Shown here: in pieces, positions 15,415 to 24,170 of the stretch
Layout of the letters: each line of letters begins with the position of its first letter
Position numbering within the stretch: the stretch's first letter is position 1
Notes under the pieces: model-generated
Seen by the model: the letters and a program-made list of their open reading frames with translations, nothing else
What the model was told of the DNA's origin: nothing
Database searches by the model: none
NCBI GenBank assembly: GCA_029259935.1
Contig: JAJDEH010000234.1
Span: 1-24,170 of the forward strand
Direction of reading: 5' to 3'
Length of the DNA: 24,170 nucleotides
From: Planctomycetota bacterium
GTDB taxonomy: Bacteria > Planctomycetota > Planctomycetia > Pirellulales > Pirellulaceae
Translations under genes and position numbers: made by a program

Positions 15415-18400
15415 ATGCTGAAACGTGATTCACGCCGTTGGTTCGCAATCGTCCTGCTCGTAGTGGTCGCACCCACGCTGGTGATCTCCGACGAACGCCC
15501 GTTCGGTCTGACGAAGCGAATTCCATGGACTTCGTCGAAGGTGCGGGGACGGCCTGAACCACCGCTGCCGTTTCGCGCGCGGCGCATATTTTCCAAGGTC
15601 AATTTCGAGAATCCCACGGTGCTGACGAGCGCTCCGGGAACGAGCCGTCTGTTCATTGCCCAGCAGGCGGGAAAAATCTATTCGATTCCGGATGACCAGA
15701 ACTGCACGGAACCGGATCTGTTTCTCGACGTGGCCGACCTGGTCAAGCAGATGAACGATCGGCTGCCTGCGAAAGATCATGTGAAAATCGGCGCGCTCTA
15801 TGGGCTGACGTTCCATCCCGACTTTGCGGTCAACCGTTTTTGTTACGTGTGCCATGTCGTGAGCTATTCGGAGAAGGGTCGCGACCAACATCCCCATGGG
15901 ACGCGTGTCGTGCGTCTGAAAGTCACGAGAGATGATCCGCCACGCGCGGTGGTCGACAGCGAAGTCGAAATCATTACCTGGCTGCAAGGCGGCCACAACG
16001 GCGGCTGCCTCAAATTCGCGCTCGACGGCAAGCTGTTCATTTCAACCGGGGACGGAGGGTTCGCTTATCCGCCCGATGGTCGCTACTCCGGCCAAGACGT
16101 AAGCAACCTGCTGTCAGCCGTGCTGCGGATCGATGTCGACCATCCCGACGAAAATCGCAACTACTCGATTCCGCCTAACAATCCGCTGCTTAAGTACGAA
16201 GGTGCTCGGGGCGAGATCTGGGCCTATGGCATGCGGAACCCGTGGAAGATCAGCGTCGATCGAAAGACGGGCGACTTGTGGGTCGGCGATGTGGGCTGGC
16301 AATTATGGGAACTGGTTTACCGAGTGCGGCCCGGCGACAACTATGGATGGAGTCTCGTCGAGGGCCGGCAGCCCGTTCATACCGAAGGCGAGCGAGGTCC
16401 AACGCCGATTGTGCCGCCCACTGTCGAGATTCCTCACACCGATGGAGTATCGGTGACGGGCGGATTCGTCTACCGCGGCAACCAATTTCCCGAGCTGCGA
16501 GGCCGTTACTTGTTCGGCGATTGGGAAACTCGCCGCATCTGGGGCGTGGAAGTGCAAGGCGACAAAGTCGGGCCGCGCGTGGAACTGGTCGAACCGACGG
16601 TGCGGATCGTGGGTTTTGCCGAGCGGAATGACGGCGAACTTTTACTGCTGGATTACGATAGCGGGTCGATCCACGAACTGGTTCGCAGCGAGACCAAGGC
16701 AAACGAAAGTCCATTTCCCCGCCGCCTGAGCGACAGTGGTCTGTTTATGTCCGTCGCCGGTCACGAAATCGCGCCGGGCGTCATTCCCTTTTCGATCAAT
16801 GCGGCGCTGTGGGCCGATCATGCGACCGCCCAGCGGTTTCTGGCGCTTCCCGATAACGGTTCGATCGGACTACGGACCAAGGCCCAACGCGTGCCCGGTT
16901 CGATGTTCAGTCGCCAAATGGACTTTCCCAAAGATGCCGTGTTGGCGAAAACACTTTCGCTCGAGCTGGTGCACGGCGACCCAACAAGCCGCCGCCGTAT
17001 CGAAACCCAGTTGTTGCATTTCAACGGCTACGATTGGCGCGGTTACAGTTATCGCTGGAATGATGAACAGACCGACGCGGAACTGGTCGACGCCCCCGGA
17101 ACGACGATCACGATCGATGTGGATGACCCGTCGGCTCCGGACGGTAAACGCCGACAGCCGTGGCGTTTCTCTTCGCGGATGGAGTGCATTCGCTGCCACA
17201 ATCAATGGGCCGAATTCACGCTCGCTTTCAATGTTCCGCAGATCAATCGCGATCACGAATACGGAGGCACGCTTGACAATCAGATTCGCGCATTGCGTCA
17301 TATCGGCGTGCTGAAAAATATCCTTGAGGAGCCGCCGGTCGACGACCCATTGGCTCCGGTTGAAGCGCACGTCGCGGCCAGCGAAATGGCGCGCTTGGCT
17401 GATCCGTTCGACGAATCGGCCGACATGGATCTACGCGGCCGCGCCTACTTGCACGCGAACTGCGCTCATTGCCATCGCGAACACGGCGGCGGTGCGGCGC
17501 GGATTCACATTGCCTACGACACCCCGCTCGGCAAGTCCGAGGCGCTGGCCACCCGGCCCACGCAAGGCACTTTCGGCATTCACAACGCCGAGATTCTGGC
17601 ACCGGGCGATCCGCTCCGTTCGGTGCTGTACTATCGACTGGCCAAGGCCGGGCCGGGGCACATGCCGCATCTGGGCGCGACGATTGTCGATCGCCGAGGT
17701 CTGGCCCTTGTTCACGATTGGATTCGGCAGTTACCCATGGGCGCTGACTTGCTGGAAAAATTTGAAAAACTTCGATCGCTCGACGAAACCACCGTGCTGG
17801 CGAAAGAAAAACGCGAAGCCGCTCGTACTGAGTGGCGGATCGCCCGGGAGATCGCCACGACCCACGATCGAGAGATGCCAACCGACGAAGATAAGGCGGC
17901 CGCCGCGCGACGGGCGCAAGAGGAAGCTGCCGGGCGTGTCACATTGCGTGCCAGGCAACGGTTGGAAGCTCTAAACGAGTTGCTGGAAACTCCGCGTGGG
18001 GCCATGTTGTTGGCTCGCGGCCATCGTCGGGGTCAGTTCGGTCCGGCGACCGTCAAACAACTGTTGGCCGCCGCCGCCAGCCACGGCAACTTGGCGATTC
18101 GCGACCTGTTCGAACCGTTCTTGCTCGAGGATCAAAAAGTAAAACGGCTGGGAGACTCCATCAACCCTGAGAGCTTGCTGGCCATGACTGGCAATGCGAA
18201 GCGAGGGCGTGATTTGTTTCTCAAGGGGCAAGGTATTCAGTGCCGCAACTGCCATCGTGTTGGGAAGGAGGGAAAGGAACTGGGACCCGAGCTAACCCAA
18301 ATCGGCAAGAAACTCGATCGCCGCCAGTTGCTGGAGAGTATGCTGCAGCCTTCCAAAACCATCGATCCCAAATTTCGAACGTGGCTGGTCGAAACGGCGT

Positions 18401-18609
18401 CCGGCAAAGTGCTGAGCGGCCTGCTCGTTAGCAAGGATGACAAAGAGGTGGTCCTGCGTGACGCCCAAAACAAACAGCATCGCTTCGCGGCGGACGAAAT
18501 CGACGGGATTTTCCCTCAGCAAAAATCGATGATGCCGGACTTGCTGTTGCGCGACATGTCGGCCGAGCAAGTGGCTGACTTGCTGGCTTGGTTGGAGTCA
18601 TTGAAGTAG
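15415..18609 (+). CDS. PQQ-dependent sugar dehydrogenase fused to c-type cytochrome modules
   Basis: A 1064-residue exported fusion with a signal peptide (about 1-26). Residues about 60-430 form a glucose/sorbosone dehydrogenase propeller (YGLTFHPDF, GGHNGGCLKF, GMRNPWK, GDVGWQLWE, GDNYGW). About 440-730 resemble the SO_2930-type di-haem module, with CIRCH (591-595) and CAHCH (683-687). The end, from about 920, carries CRNCH (943-947) and matches the planctomycete-type C-terminal haem-binding domain. A charged helical linker lies near 780-860. Sugar oxidation by PQQ could pass electrons through three haems within one chain to the respiratory system (inference). Gene order lactonase, fusion, symporter supports a sugar oxidation and uptake role. 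Confidence 0.9.
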   Translation: MLKRDSRRWFAIVLLVVVAPTLVISDERPFGLTKRIPWTSSKVRGRPEPPLPFRARRIFSKVNFENPTVLTSAPGTSRLFIAQQAGKIYSIPDDQNCTEPDLFLDVADLVKQMNDRLPAKDHVKIGALYGLTFHPDFAVNRFCYVCHVVSYSEKGRDQHPHGTRVVRLKVTRDDPPRAVVDSEVEIITWLQGGHNGGCLKFALDGKLFISTGDGGFAYPPDGRYSGQDVSNLLSAVLRIDVDHPDENRNYSIPPNNPLLKYEGARGEIWAYGMRNPWKISVDRKTGDLWVGDVGWQLWELVYRVRPGDNYGWSLVEGRQPVHTEGERGPTPIVPPTVEIPHTDGVSVTGGFVYRGNQFPELRGRYLFGDWETRRIWGVEVQGDKVGPRVELVEPTVRIVGFAERNDGELLLLDYDSGSIHELVRSETKANESPFPRRLSDSGLFMSVAGHEIAPGVIPFSINAALWADHATAQRFLALPDNGSIGLRTKAQRVPGSMFSRQMDFPKDAVLAKTLSLELVHGDPTSRRRIETQLLHFNGYDWRGYSYRWNDEQTDAELVDAPGTTITIDVDDPSAPDGKRRQPWRFSSRMECIRCHNQWAEFTLAFNVPQINRDHEYGGTLDNQIRALRHIGVLKNILEEPPVDDPLAPVEAHVAASEMARLADPFDESADMDLRGRAYLHANCAHCHREHGGGAARIHIAYDTPLGKSEALATRPTQGTFGIHNAEILAPGDPLRSVLYYRLAKAGPGHMPHLGATIVDRRGLALVHDWIRQLPMGADLLEKFEKLRSLDETTVLAKEKREAARTEWRIAREIATTHDREMPTDEDKAAAARRAQEEAAGRVTLRARQRLEALNELLETPRGAMLLARGHRRGQFGPATVKQLLAAAASHGNLAIRDLFEPFLLEDQKVKRLGDSINPESLLAMTGNAKRGRDLFLKGQGIQCRNCHRVGKEGKELGPELTQIGKKLDRRQLLESMLQPSKTIDPKFRTWLVETASGKVLSGLLVSKDDKEVVLRDAQNKQHRFAADEIDGIFPQQKSMMPDLLLRDMSAEQVADLLAWLESLK

Positions 18610-18624
18610 AGCGCGATTCGAAAT

Positions 18625-18681
18625 CGGCGAGCGTTTTCACGGCGCTCGAAAACCGGCAGGCTAACGCCTTCCGCTCGCCGG
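18625..18681. repeat. Inverted repeat in the leader of the symporter gene
   Basis: CGGCGAGCG (18625-18633) and CGCTCGCCG (18672-18680) pair perfectly. Within, AGGC-TAAC-GCCT (18658-18669) forms a small hairpin. The sequence resembles GGCTAACGCC palindromes scattered in planctomycete genomes (from memory). It ends 8 bases before the symporter ribosome binding site, so it could affect translation or processing. Confidence 0.5.
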
Positions 18682-18700
18682 CTTCCATCAAGGAGCCTCC

Positions 18701-20413
18701 ATGGCGGGACTGTCGGTGGCGGATTGGGGCGCGTTGGGCGCTTATTTGATCGGCGTGACGCTGCTGGGAATCTGGGCCAGCCGCAAAGTGAAGAACATGG
18801 CCGATTTCGTCATGCCGCGGCGGTTCGGCAAACTGATGATGCTGATGCACGGCTTCGGGACGAGTACGCATTCGGACCAAGCGGTCACGGTGGCGTCGAA
18901 GTGTTATAGCAGCGGCTTGTCCGGCATCTGGTATCAATGGATGTGGCTGTTCGCCACGCCTTTCTTTTGGCTGATCGCGCCGATGATGAGGCGTTTTCGG
19001 GCGCTTACGACGGCGGATGTATTCGCCGCGCGGTTCGCGCCCTCGGTCGCCGTCTTGTTCTGCTTCTTTGGCCTGGCCAAGTTCGTGGTCACGATTGGCA
19101 ACATGTTGAAGGGCTCGGGAGCTGTAGTCGAAGCCTGCACCGATTCGAAGATTTCCGCCGAGACGGCAATCGTCGTGATGACCGGCCTGTTCGTGGTCTA
19201 CGGTTTGGCCGGAGGCTTGCGAGCGGCGATTGTGACCGACTTTGTCCAAGGAATCTTGACGCTGCTGTTCTCATTCTTGCTGTTGCCCTTCGTGTTGCAC
19301 GCGGTCGGTGGGCTTGCCGGCATGCGGGATTCATTCGCCGAACTGTCGCCTGGCCGGAACATGTTGTCGCTGGTAACACCCGGAGAAATCGGCGTGTTCT
19401 ATATCGCCATGATCGCGCTGAACGCGCTACTGAGCGTCACGGTCCAGCCGCACAACATGGGGACCTGCGCGGCGGGACGCACCGAAATCGACGGGGCCGT
19501 CGGCTTCATGGGCGGGACGTTTCTGAAGCGGATTTGCACGGTCGCTTGGTGCCTGACGGGGCTAGCCGCGTTTGCCTACTATCGCGGGCACGTGGAAGAT
19601 CCGGACCACGTCTACGGCCTGATGGCTTCCGAATTCCTGCCACGGCTGTTGCCGGGATTGCTGGGACTGTTTCTGGCCGGATTGTTAGCCACGGTGATGG
19701 GATCGTGCGACTCGTTCATGATCAGCGCGTCGGGCCTAGTAACCGAAAATCTCTACCGTCCCTTGTTTCCCGGTCGGTCGGAGACGCATTACCTGTGGGT
19801 GGCGCGAGCGTCGGGTCTGTTGGTTGTCGTCGCGGCGATCGGGTATGCGTTCTGGTTGAGCGGTGTGATTCAAGGCTTGGAAATCTTGTGGAAGATCAAC
19901 GCCGTGATGGCACCCGCGTTTTGGTTGGGTGTGTTCTGGCGACGAGCGACCACGGCCGGCGCGTGGGCGGCCACCCTGTTAACCGCCGCCACTTGGTGGC
20001 TGACCAGCCTGACGGTAACCGCAACCTTCCTGGCCGGCTGGCCGCTCACCGATTCGCTGGGCATCGTCGTCCAGCGGGGCGATTCGCTGGCCGTCTCGAC
20101 GCCCTGGCAAATGCTGGCTTATCTGACCGCGGGCTTCGCGGGGGGAATCATCGTCAGCCTGTGTACGCGGAAGAACGACATTAAGCAACTCGACCGGTTT
20201 TACGAACTGATGAGAACGCCAGTCCAAGAAGATGAAGTCATCGAGCGACCATGCACGCTACCCGAGGGAGTCACTCCCCCGCCAAGACGAGTCTTCTTCC
20301 CCAACAGCAGCCTCGAGATCCCCATACCAACCTGGCGAGCGATGTCGGGTTTCCTTGTGGGTTGGCTGCTGGTCTTGGGCATCATCGGCGGAGTCTGGTG
20401 GCTGGTTTCGTAA
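18701..20413 (+). CDS. Sodium:solute symporter family protein
   Basis: A 570-residue polytopic membrane protein with about 13 hydrophobic helices, starting with a periplasmic-type N-terminus and GALGAYLIGVTLLGIWASR, followed by the helix-1/2 loop motif TSTHSDQAV. The typical SSS signature region is present: GLFLAGLLATVMGSCDSFMISASG, then LVTENLYRPLF. The family couples Na+ entry to uptake of sugars, amino acids or organic acids; the substrate cannot be read. AAGGAG at 18689-18694, 6 bases before the ATG at 18701, supports the start. It follows the PQQ fusion by 91 bases on the same strand, so it may import the sugar, lactone or acid made outside (inference). Confidence 0.92.
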   Translation: MAGLSVADWGALGAYLIGVTLLGIWASRKVKNMADFVMPRRFGKLMMLMHGFGTSTHSDQAVTVASKCYSSGLSGIWYQWMWLFATPFFWLIAPMMRRFRALTTADVFAARFAPSVAVLFCFFGLAKFVVTIGNMLKGSGAVVEACTDSKISAETAIVVMTGLFVVYGLAGGLRAAIVTDFVQGILTLLFSFLLLPFVLHAVGGLAGMRDSFAELSPGRNMLSLVTPGEIGVFYIAMIALNALLSVTVQPHNMGTCAAGRTEIDGAVGFMGGTFLKRICTVAWCLTGLAAFAYYRGHVEDPDHVYGLMASEFLPRLLPGLLGLFLAGLLATVMGSCDSFMISASGLVTENLYRPLFPGRSETHYLWVARASGLLVVVAAIGYAFWLSGVIQGLEILWKINAVMAPAFWLGVFWRRATTAGAWAATLLTAATWWLTSLTVTATFLAGWPLTDSLGIVVQRGDSLAVSTPWQMLAYLTAGFAGGIIVSLCTRKNDIKQLDRFYELMRTPVQEDEVIERPCTLPEGVTPPPRRVFFPNSSLEIPIPTWRAMSGFLVGWLLVLGIIGGVWWLVS

Positions 20414-20562
20414 TCACCGGCCTCCTCGCTCCCGTAGTTTGCTTCATTGGATTCACTGCAGCCAACGATCGTCACCGCTGCCAAGACTACCGCCGCGCCA
20501 AGCATGAAATGTAGAAAGGCAGTGACGCGGTATCCGGCATTCCGCGAAATTCTCTTTCTCAT
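20200..20562 (-). CDS. Candidate small lipoprotein, antisense overlap with symporter end
   Basis: A 120-residue frame whose N-terminus is a good lipoprotein signal: basic MRKRISR, a hydrophobic core, and lipobox TIVGC with Cys35. The remainder is polar and low in complexity. After about residue 50 the frame runs antisense over the last 214 bases of the symporter gene, which casts doubt on that part. It may be a genuine lipoprotein that lost its own stop and reads on, or a chance frame. The ribosome binding site is weak (AAGAAG). No function can be given. Confidence 0.35.
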   Translation of the reverse strand: MRKRISRNAGYRVTAFLHFMLGAAVVLAAVTIVGCSESNEANYGSEEAGDYETSHQTPPMMPKTSSQPTRKPDIARQVGMGISRLLLGKKTRLGGGVTPSGSVHGRSMTSSSWTGVLISS

Positions 20563-20784
20563 AAGTTCGCTTCTTGTCTTTGTGTGGCCCGGATCAAGCG
20601 AAGCGCTGCTTCGGCAGTCGTCGCTTTTCTCTGATGTCGTGAATGCCGGGACATCGTCGCCTTGCTCCGCGGCCCGGCCTACTTCCGCAACGCCAATCCG
20701 CGCCGGTGTTTAGAAGCGTTCACATTTTGGTACGATAGCGGCGCTGACCCTCGAACTTCGCCGACGAAAGCGACCTACAAGAGC

Positions 20785-22173
20785 ATGGAATCACCGACCG
20801 ATCCGGTTTTAACGAACACGTTCCTCACTGAACCCCAACAGACGGCCACGATTGAAACCCAGCACCGGCGCATTGTGACGCCGCTGCCGAATCCCGATAC
20901 CACCGCGCGGCTGGCGCGGGCCAGCCAAGTCTTTCCCCGCGTCAACTGTTATCAGCCGCCCGTCATCTGGGATCGGGCCGAGGGCTATCAAGTCTTCGAT
21001 GCAGCCGGAAATTGCTGGATCGACTTTAGCTCGACCGCCGTCATGACGAATACGGGCCACGGCCACCCGGCCATTCGGGCGGCGCTGCGCGAGCATTTGG
21101 AACACGGGCTGCTCGCTCAGTTCAGTTTTCTCTCGGACATCCGCGTCCAACTAGCCGACAAACTACTGGAGCTCGCGCCCGCCGGATGCGACAAAGTTTA
21201 CTTCTGGACCATCGGGTCGGAAGCCGTGGAATGCGCGTTGCGATTGGCCCGCGAATGGGGCATGCGGCAAGACCCTGGCAAATACCACATCCTCACCCAC
21301 TCGGGAGATTTTCACGGCTGGACGCTCGGCGCGCATCAGCTATCGGGTGCGAGTGCGGAAAAGCCCTGGCTGCGAAATCCAGACACGGCCATCCATCATT
21401 TACCGTTTCCGGACGGCGGTGATGAATCCGTGAATGACTGGGGCGGATTCTTTGATCAGAACATTGCCCGACTCGCGGCCGATGGGATCGAACCGAACCA
21501 AATTGCCGCCGTCTACGTGGAGACGTTGCAAGGATGGGGCGCGTTGGATTTGCCGACGCCCTACGTTCAGCGGCTGCGGCAATGGGCCGACCAGCACAAC
21601 GTGCTGTTGATCTTCGACGAGATACAAACCGGCTTCGGCCGCACGGGCCGCTTGTTCGCTCATGAACACTACGGAGTTCGCGCCGATCTGCTTTGCATCG
21701 CCAAGGGGGTGACCTCGACGTTGCCCTTGGCGGCGGTACTCGGTCCGGCCGAAGTACTCGATATCCTCGAGCCCGCGGAAATCACCACCACTCACGCGGC
21801 CCATCCACTTTCCTGCGCTGCGGCACTGGCGAATCTGCAGGTGTTGCAAGACGAGAACTTGGTCCGCGAAGCCGCGCGCAAGGGCGACCTTGCCCGTCAG
21901 GCGCTCGACCACTTGAGGGATCAATTCCCGGAGCACATTTCAAGCATTCGCGGCTTGGGCTTGGTGCTGGCCATACACTTGCGCGATCCGAAGACTGGCT
22001 TGCCCAGTCGCGAATTATCGCGCGACCTAACCTGGGCCGGAGTCAAACACGGAGTGATGCTGTTCCAGGTCAATCGGCCCACGATCAAGGTGTGCCCACC
22101 CCTGGTCATCCCCGACGCCGCGATCGAGGAAGGCATCGCGGCTTTGGGCGATGCCCTGCATTCGATTCGTTAG
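20785..22173 (+). CDS. Class III aminotransferase (aspartate aminotransferase family)
   Basis: A 462-residue PLP enzyme of the ornithine/GABA/taurine aminotransferase group. PLP-binding landmarks: SEAVE (145-149), DEIQTGFGRTG (278-288, Asp278 contacts the pyridine nitrogen) and K307 in CIAKGVT, the Schiff-base Lys. HGHP (92-95) and the GLGLVLAI C-terminal region also fit. It transfers an amino group from an omega-amino or related donor to a keto acid; the substrate is unresolved. I chose the ATG at 20785; an upstream in-frame start at 20662 adds unlike sequence. No strong ribosome binding site. The neighbours do not suggest a pathway. Its stop codon lies in the left end of a palindromic element. 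Confidence 0.92.
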   Translation: MESPTDPVLTNTFLTEPQQTATIETQHRRIVTPLPNPDTTARLARASQVFPRVNCYQPPVIWDRAEGYQVFDAAGNCWIDFSSTAVMTNTGHGHPAIRAALREHLEHGLLAQFSFLSDIRVQLADKLLELAPAGCDKVYFWTIGSEAVECALRLAREWGMRQDPGKYHILTHSGDFHGWTLGAHQLSGASAEKPWLRNPDTAIHHLPFPDGGDESVNDWGGFFDQNIARLAADGIEPNQIAAVYVETLQGWGALDLPTPYVQRLRQWADQHNVLLIFDEIQTGFGRTGRLFAHEHYGVRADLLCIAKGVTSTLPLAAVLGPAEVLDILEPAEITTTHAAHPLSCAAALANLQVLQDENLVREAARKGDLARQALDHLRDQFPEHISSIRGLGLVLAIHLRDPKTGLPSRELSRDLTWAGVKHGVMLFQVNRPTIKVCPPLVIPDAAIEEGIAALGDALHSIR

Positions 22174-22306
22174 CAGCCTGTTGAGAAACGGTCTTGGGTG
22201 GCTGGGGTCGAACGAAAGTGAGCCCCCAGAATGCGATTTACTGGAGGTTCGCTGCGCTCAACCCCAGCCACCCTTTCTAAGTTCGACTTTTTCAACGGGC
22301 TATTAG
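22171..22306. repeat. MITE-like palindromic element at the aminotransferase stop
   Basis: A nested inverted repeat. The inner arms 22196-22229 and 22241-22273 pair well (GGGTGGCTGGGGT...CCAG) around AATGCGATTTA. The outer ends also match: TAGCAGCCTGTTGAGAAA on the left against the complement of TTTTTCAACGGGCTATTA on the right (22288-22305). The element takes in the TAG stop of the aminotransferase gene. The VERSEPP-like translation of one arm is familiar from repeated elements in planctomycetes (from memory). It may also end transcription. Confidence 0.7.
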
Positions 22307-22357
22307 AATTCACTGGTACTGTTAAGAAGCCGCCCGCGGTTGAAACCAAGCAAAACT

Positions 22358-23416
22358 CTAAAACAATCGCATCTGGCCCGACTTCGGAATCGGGGCGCTG
22401 AAGACACTGCAATTCTGGGGCGGCAATTCGTTGTCCAAACCGTACTTCTGCTTGAACAGACGAAACACCTTTTTGATTTGGTCGGCAATTTCGCCCGTGC
22501 CGACCATCCGCTTGCCCCACGCCGAACTACTTAGGTTGCCGCCGCGAGTCTCTCGAATTCGGCCCATCACTCGGTCGGCCTTGAGCGGCTGGGTTCGCTC
22601 CAGCCACTCTTGGAACACTGGCTCGACGGTGAGTGGAAGACGAAGCAAGGTGTAGCTGGCCGTCATGGCCCCGGCGCTCTTGGCGGATTCAAGAATGCGC
22701 GGAACTTCTGAGTCGTTCAGTCCAGGGATGATCGGCGCTACCATCACCCCGACCGGCACGCCTGCTTCGGCCAGCATGCCAACCGCGCGTAACCTCGCCG
22801 ACGGGATGCTCGTACGTGGCTCCATGTCTCGGGCCAGTTGGGGATCGAGCGTGGTGATCGAGACGAAGACGTGAACGAGATCGTCAGCCGCCATCTGGCT
22901 GAGAATCGGCAGGTCACGAACAACAAGTGCGTTCTTTGTGACAATGCCGATTGGCTGGCGGCATTTGAGCGCAACCTCGAGGCACTGACGAGTGAGACTG
23001 AATCTGCGCTCGGCCGGCTGAAAGCAATCGGTGACACCCGAGAAGATGATCGGCTCCGGTTTCCATGAATCCTTGGCAAGAAACTCTTGAAGAAGTCTTG
23101 GGGCGTCGTGCTTTACGACAATCTTGGTTTCAAAGTCCAGCCCCGCATTGAATCCAAGGTATTCGTGTCCCGGCCTCGCATAGCAATAACTACATGCGTG
23201 GATGCACCCTCGGTACGGATTGAGGCTGTATCGGAATGGAATGTCTGGTGAGTCGTTCTCCGAGATGATGCTCTTGGAAGAATCGGAGAGGTACTCGATC
23301 TTCCGGTCGGAGAGCGCCCGCAAATGCTCCTGATCCCACTCCAAATGCTCGTAGTCCAGTTCCTGGTGAACCGTCTCGAATCGATTCGGTGGGTCTATCC
23401 GCGATCCATGACGCAT
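22358..23416 (-). CDS. PA0069-family radical SAM protein
   Basis: A 352-residue radical SAM enzyme. The cluster motif CIHACSYCYARPGHEYLGF (three Cys spaced 3 and 2 apart, with a Tyr after) near residue 75 is characteristic of the PA0069/SplB-like group. FSGVTDCFQPAE and APIIPGLND are further conserved blocks. The family makes a 5'-deoxyadenosyl radical from SAM; its substrate is unknown, with spore photoproduct lyase as a distant relative. I chose the ATG at 23416, since GAGG lies about 7 bases before it and homologues begin near GSRIDPPNRFE; a TTG at 23437 adds 7 residues. Downstream lies the palindromic element. Confidence 0.9.
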   Translation of the reverse strand: MRHGSRIDPPNRFETVHQELDYEHLEWDQEHLRALSDRKIEYLSDSSKSIISENDSPDIPFRYSLNPYRGCIHACSYCYARPGHEYLGFNAGLDFETKIVVKHDAPRLLQEFLAKDSWKPEPIIFSGVTDCFQPAERRFSLTRQCLEVALKCRQPIGIVTKNALVVRDLPILSQMAADDLVHVFVSITTLDPQLARDMEPRTSIPSARLRAVGMLAEAGVPVGVMVAPIIPGLNDSEVPRILESAKSAGAMTASYTLLRLPLTVEPVFQEWLERTQPLKADRVMGRIRETRGGNLSSSAWGKRMVGTGEIADQIKKVFRLFKQKYGLDNELPPQNCSVFSAPIPKSGQMRLF

Positions 23417-23504
23417 GAACCAACCTCGCTCCCGCAATTAATGTATCGCCCCGTCAGACGATATTCCGCCCGCGACGAAGGACCGACGATCCATTGAGAT
23501 TATT

Positions 23505-24170
23505 TTATCGGTTGCCAAAACCACCGCCGCCCGGCGTTCTAATTTCTAAACAGTCGCCCGCGTCCGCGCGCAGTTGGACGGCTTCACCCAATCGTTCCAC
23601 TTCTCCGCTTGCCCGGTGAAGAATGTTTTCACCGGCGGCGCCAGGCTCTCCGCCTGCCAGGCCATAGGGCCGCTTCTCGCCACGGCGCTGGGAGAGAATC
23701 GAGACTTGCAACGGCTTCAAGAATTCCAGTTTTCGAATGACTCCGTTGCCGCCATGATGATGTCCTTGCCCTCCCGAACCTTGGCGGATGGCGAATTCGC
23801 GAACGCGCACCGGATAACGTTGCTCGATCACCTCGGGATCGGTCAGCCGAGTGTTGGTCATATGCGTGTGGATTGCGTCAGCACCGTCGCTGGTGGCCGT
23901 CGCCCCCGCGCCTCCGCAAATCGTTTCGTAATAGCCGAACGTGCCGTCGCCGAATGTTAGATTATTCATGGTTCCTTGGCTGGCCGCGGCTAAACCGAGC
24001 GCGCCCAGCAGCACATCCACCACGCGCTGCGACGTCTCGACATTCCCACCGACCATCGCCGCGCACTGACTTGGATCGTCCTGTCCGGGCGGGTTCAGCA
24101 AACACGGTGGCAACACAATTTCAATCGGTGCCAAGACACCTTGATTTAGCGGGATGTCTTCGTCGATCAA
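23505..24170 (-). CDS. Hydantoinase B / 5-oxoprolinase, C-terminal part
   Basis: The last 221 residues of a hydantoinase B/oxoprolinase subunit, cut at its 5' side by the window end, so the true start is outside. Motifs: [62 protein letters not shown] and the C-terminal [12 protein letters not shown]. Family members hydrolyse 5-oxoproline or hydantoins with ATP, often with an HyuA partner that may be fused; which form this is cannot be decided here. Its stop is 89 bases before the radical SAM start, on the same strand, so the two may be co-transcribed. Confidence 0.9.
   Translation of the reverse strand: MIDEDIPLNQGVLAPIEIVLPPCLLNPPGQDDPSQCAAMVGGNVETSQRVVDVLLGALGLAAASQGTMNNLTFGDGTFGYYETICGGAGATATSDGADAIHTHMTNTRLTDPEVIEQRYPVRVREFAIRQGSGGQGHHHGGNGVIRKLEFLKPLQVSILSQRRGEKRPYGLAGGEPGAAGENILHRASGEVERLGEAVQLRADAGDCLEIRTPGGGGFGNR

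Noticed and set aside
18937..20184. 415-codon plus-strand frame within the symporter
   Set aside because: Arg/Asp-rich out-of-frame reading of a clear membrane transporter with a good ribosome binding site in the other frame.

Overview
The window looks like a piece of a planctomycete chromosome (Pirellulales-like). This rests on gene content typical of that group: a PQQ sugar dehydrogenase fused to c-type cytochrome modules, a neutral-ceramidase family enzyme, paired Gfo/Idh/MocA proteins, a PA0069-type radical SAM protein, and inverted-repeat intergenic elements. Taxonomy is inference; there is no rRNA or other marker gene. No phage, transposase or CRISPR array was found. The base composition looks even and moderately GC-rich throughout.

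Region 1 (1-3098): a strongly structured non-coding stretch, then tRNA-Leu(CAG) on the minus strand with a good sigma70-type promoter and a single-domain rhodanese (minus). Next, on the plus strand, come a CCA-adding/poly(A) polymerase family nucleotidyltransferase, a four-helix CopD-like membrane protein, and a 56-residue coiled-coil ORF starting 3 bases after it.

Region 2 (3311-9284): a signalling block on the plus strand. A soluble three-PAS histidine kinase has as its third PAS a FixL-type haem domain with the proximal His and the distal Arg in register. It is followed by a FixJ-type response regulator, a small helical hypothetical protein, and a soluble three-PAS methyl-accepting chemotaxis protein that ends at a clear intrinsic terminator. 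The block suggests oxygen (or another haem ligand) sensing linked to transcription, with a cytoplasmic chemoreceptor beside it.

Region 3 (9340-14021, minus strand): an exported HSL-type esterase whose usual catalytic Asp is replaced by Lys, and a probable operon of ceramidase-family enzyme, short divergent Gfo-like protein and full-length Gfo-like protein. The two Gfo genes overlap and each lacks a motif that the other retains. The last gene has an intrinsic terminator whose loop holds its stop codon.

Region 4 (14198-20413, plus strand): exported lactonase-family beta-propeller, exported PQQ dehydrogenase/multi-haem fusion, and sodium:solute symporter. Read together, they suggest extracytoplasmic oxidation of an aldose to a lactone, lactone opening, and uptake of a solute.

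Region 5 (20414-24170): a candidate small lipoprotein (minus), a class III aminotransferase (plus), a MITE-like palindromic element at its stop codon, a PA0069-family radical SAM protein (minus), and the C-terminal part of a hydantoinase B/5-oxoprolinase (minus) cut by the window end.
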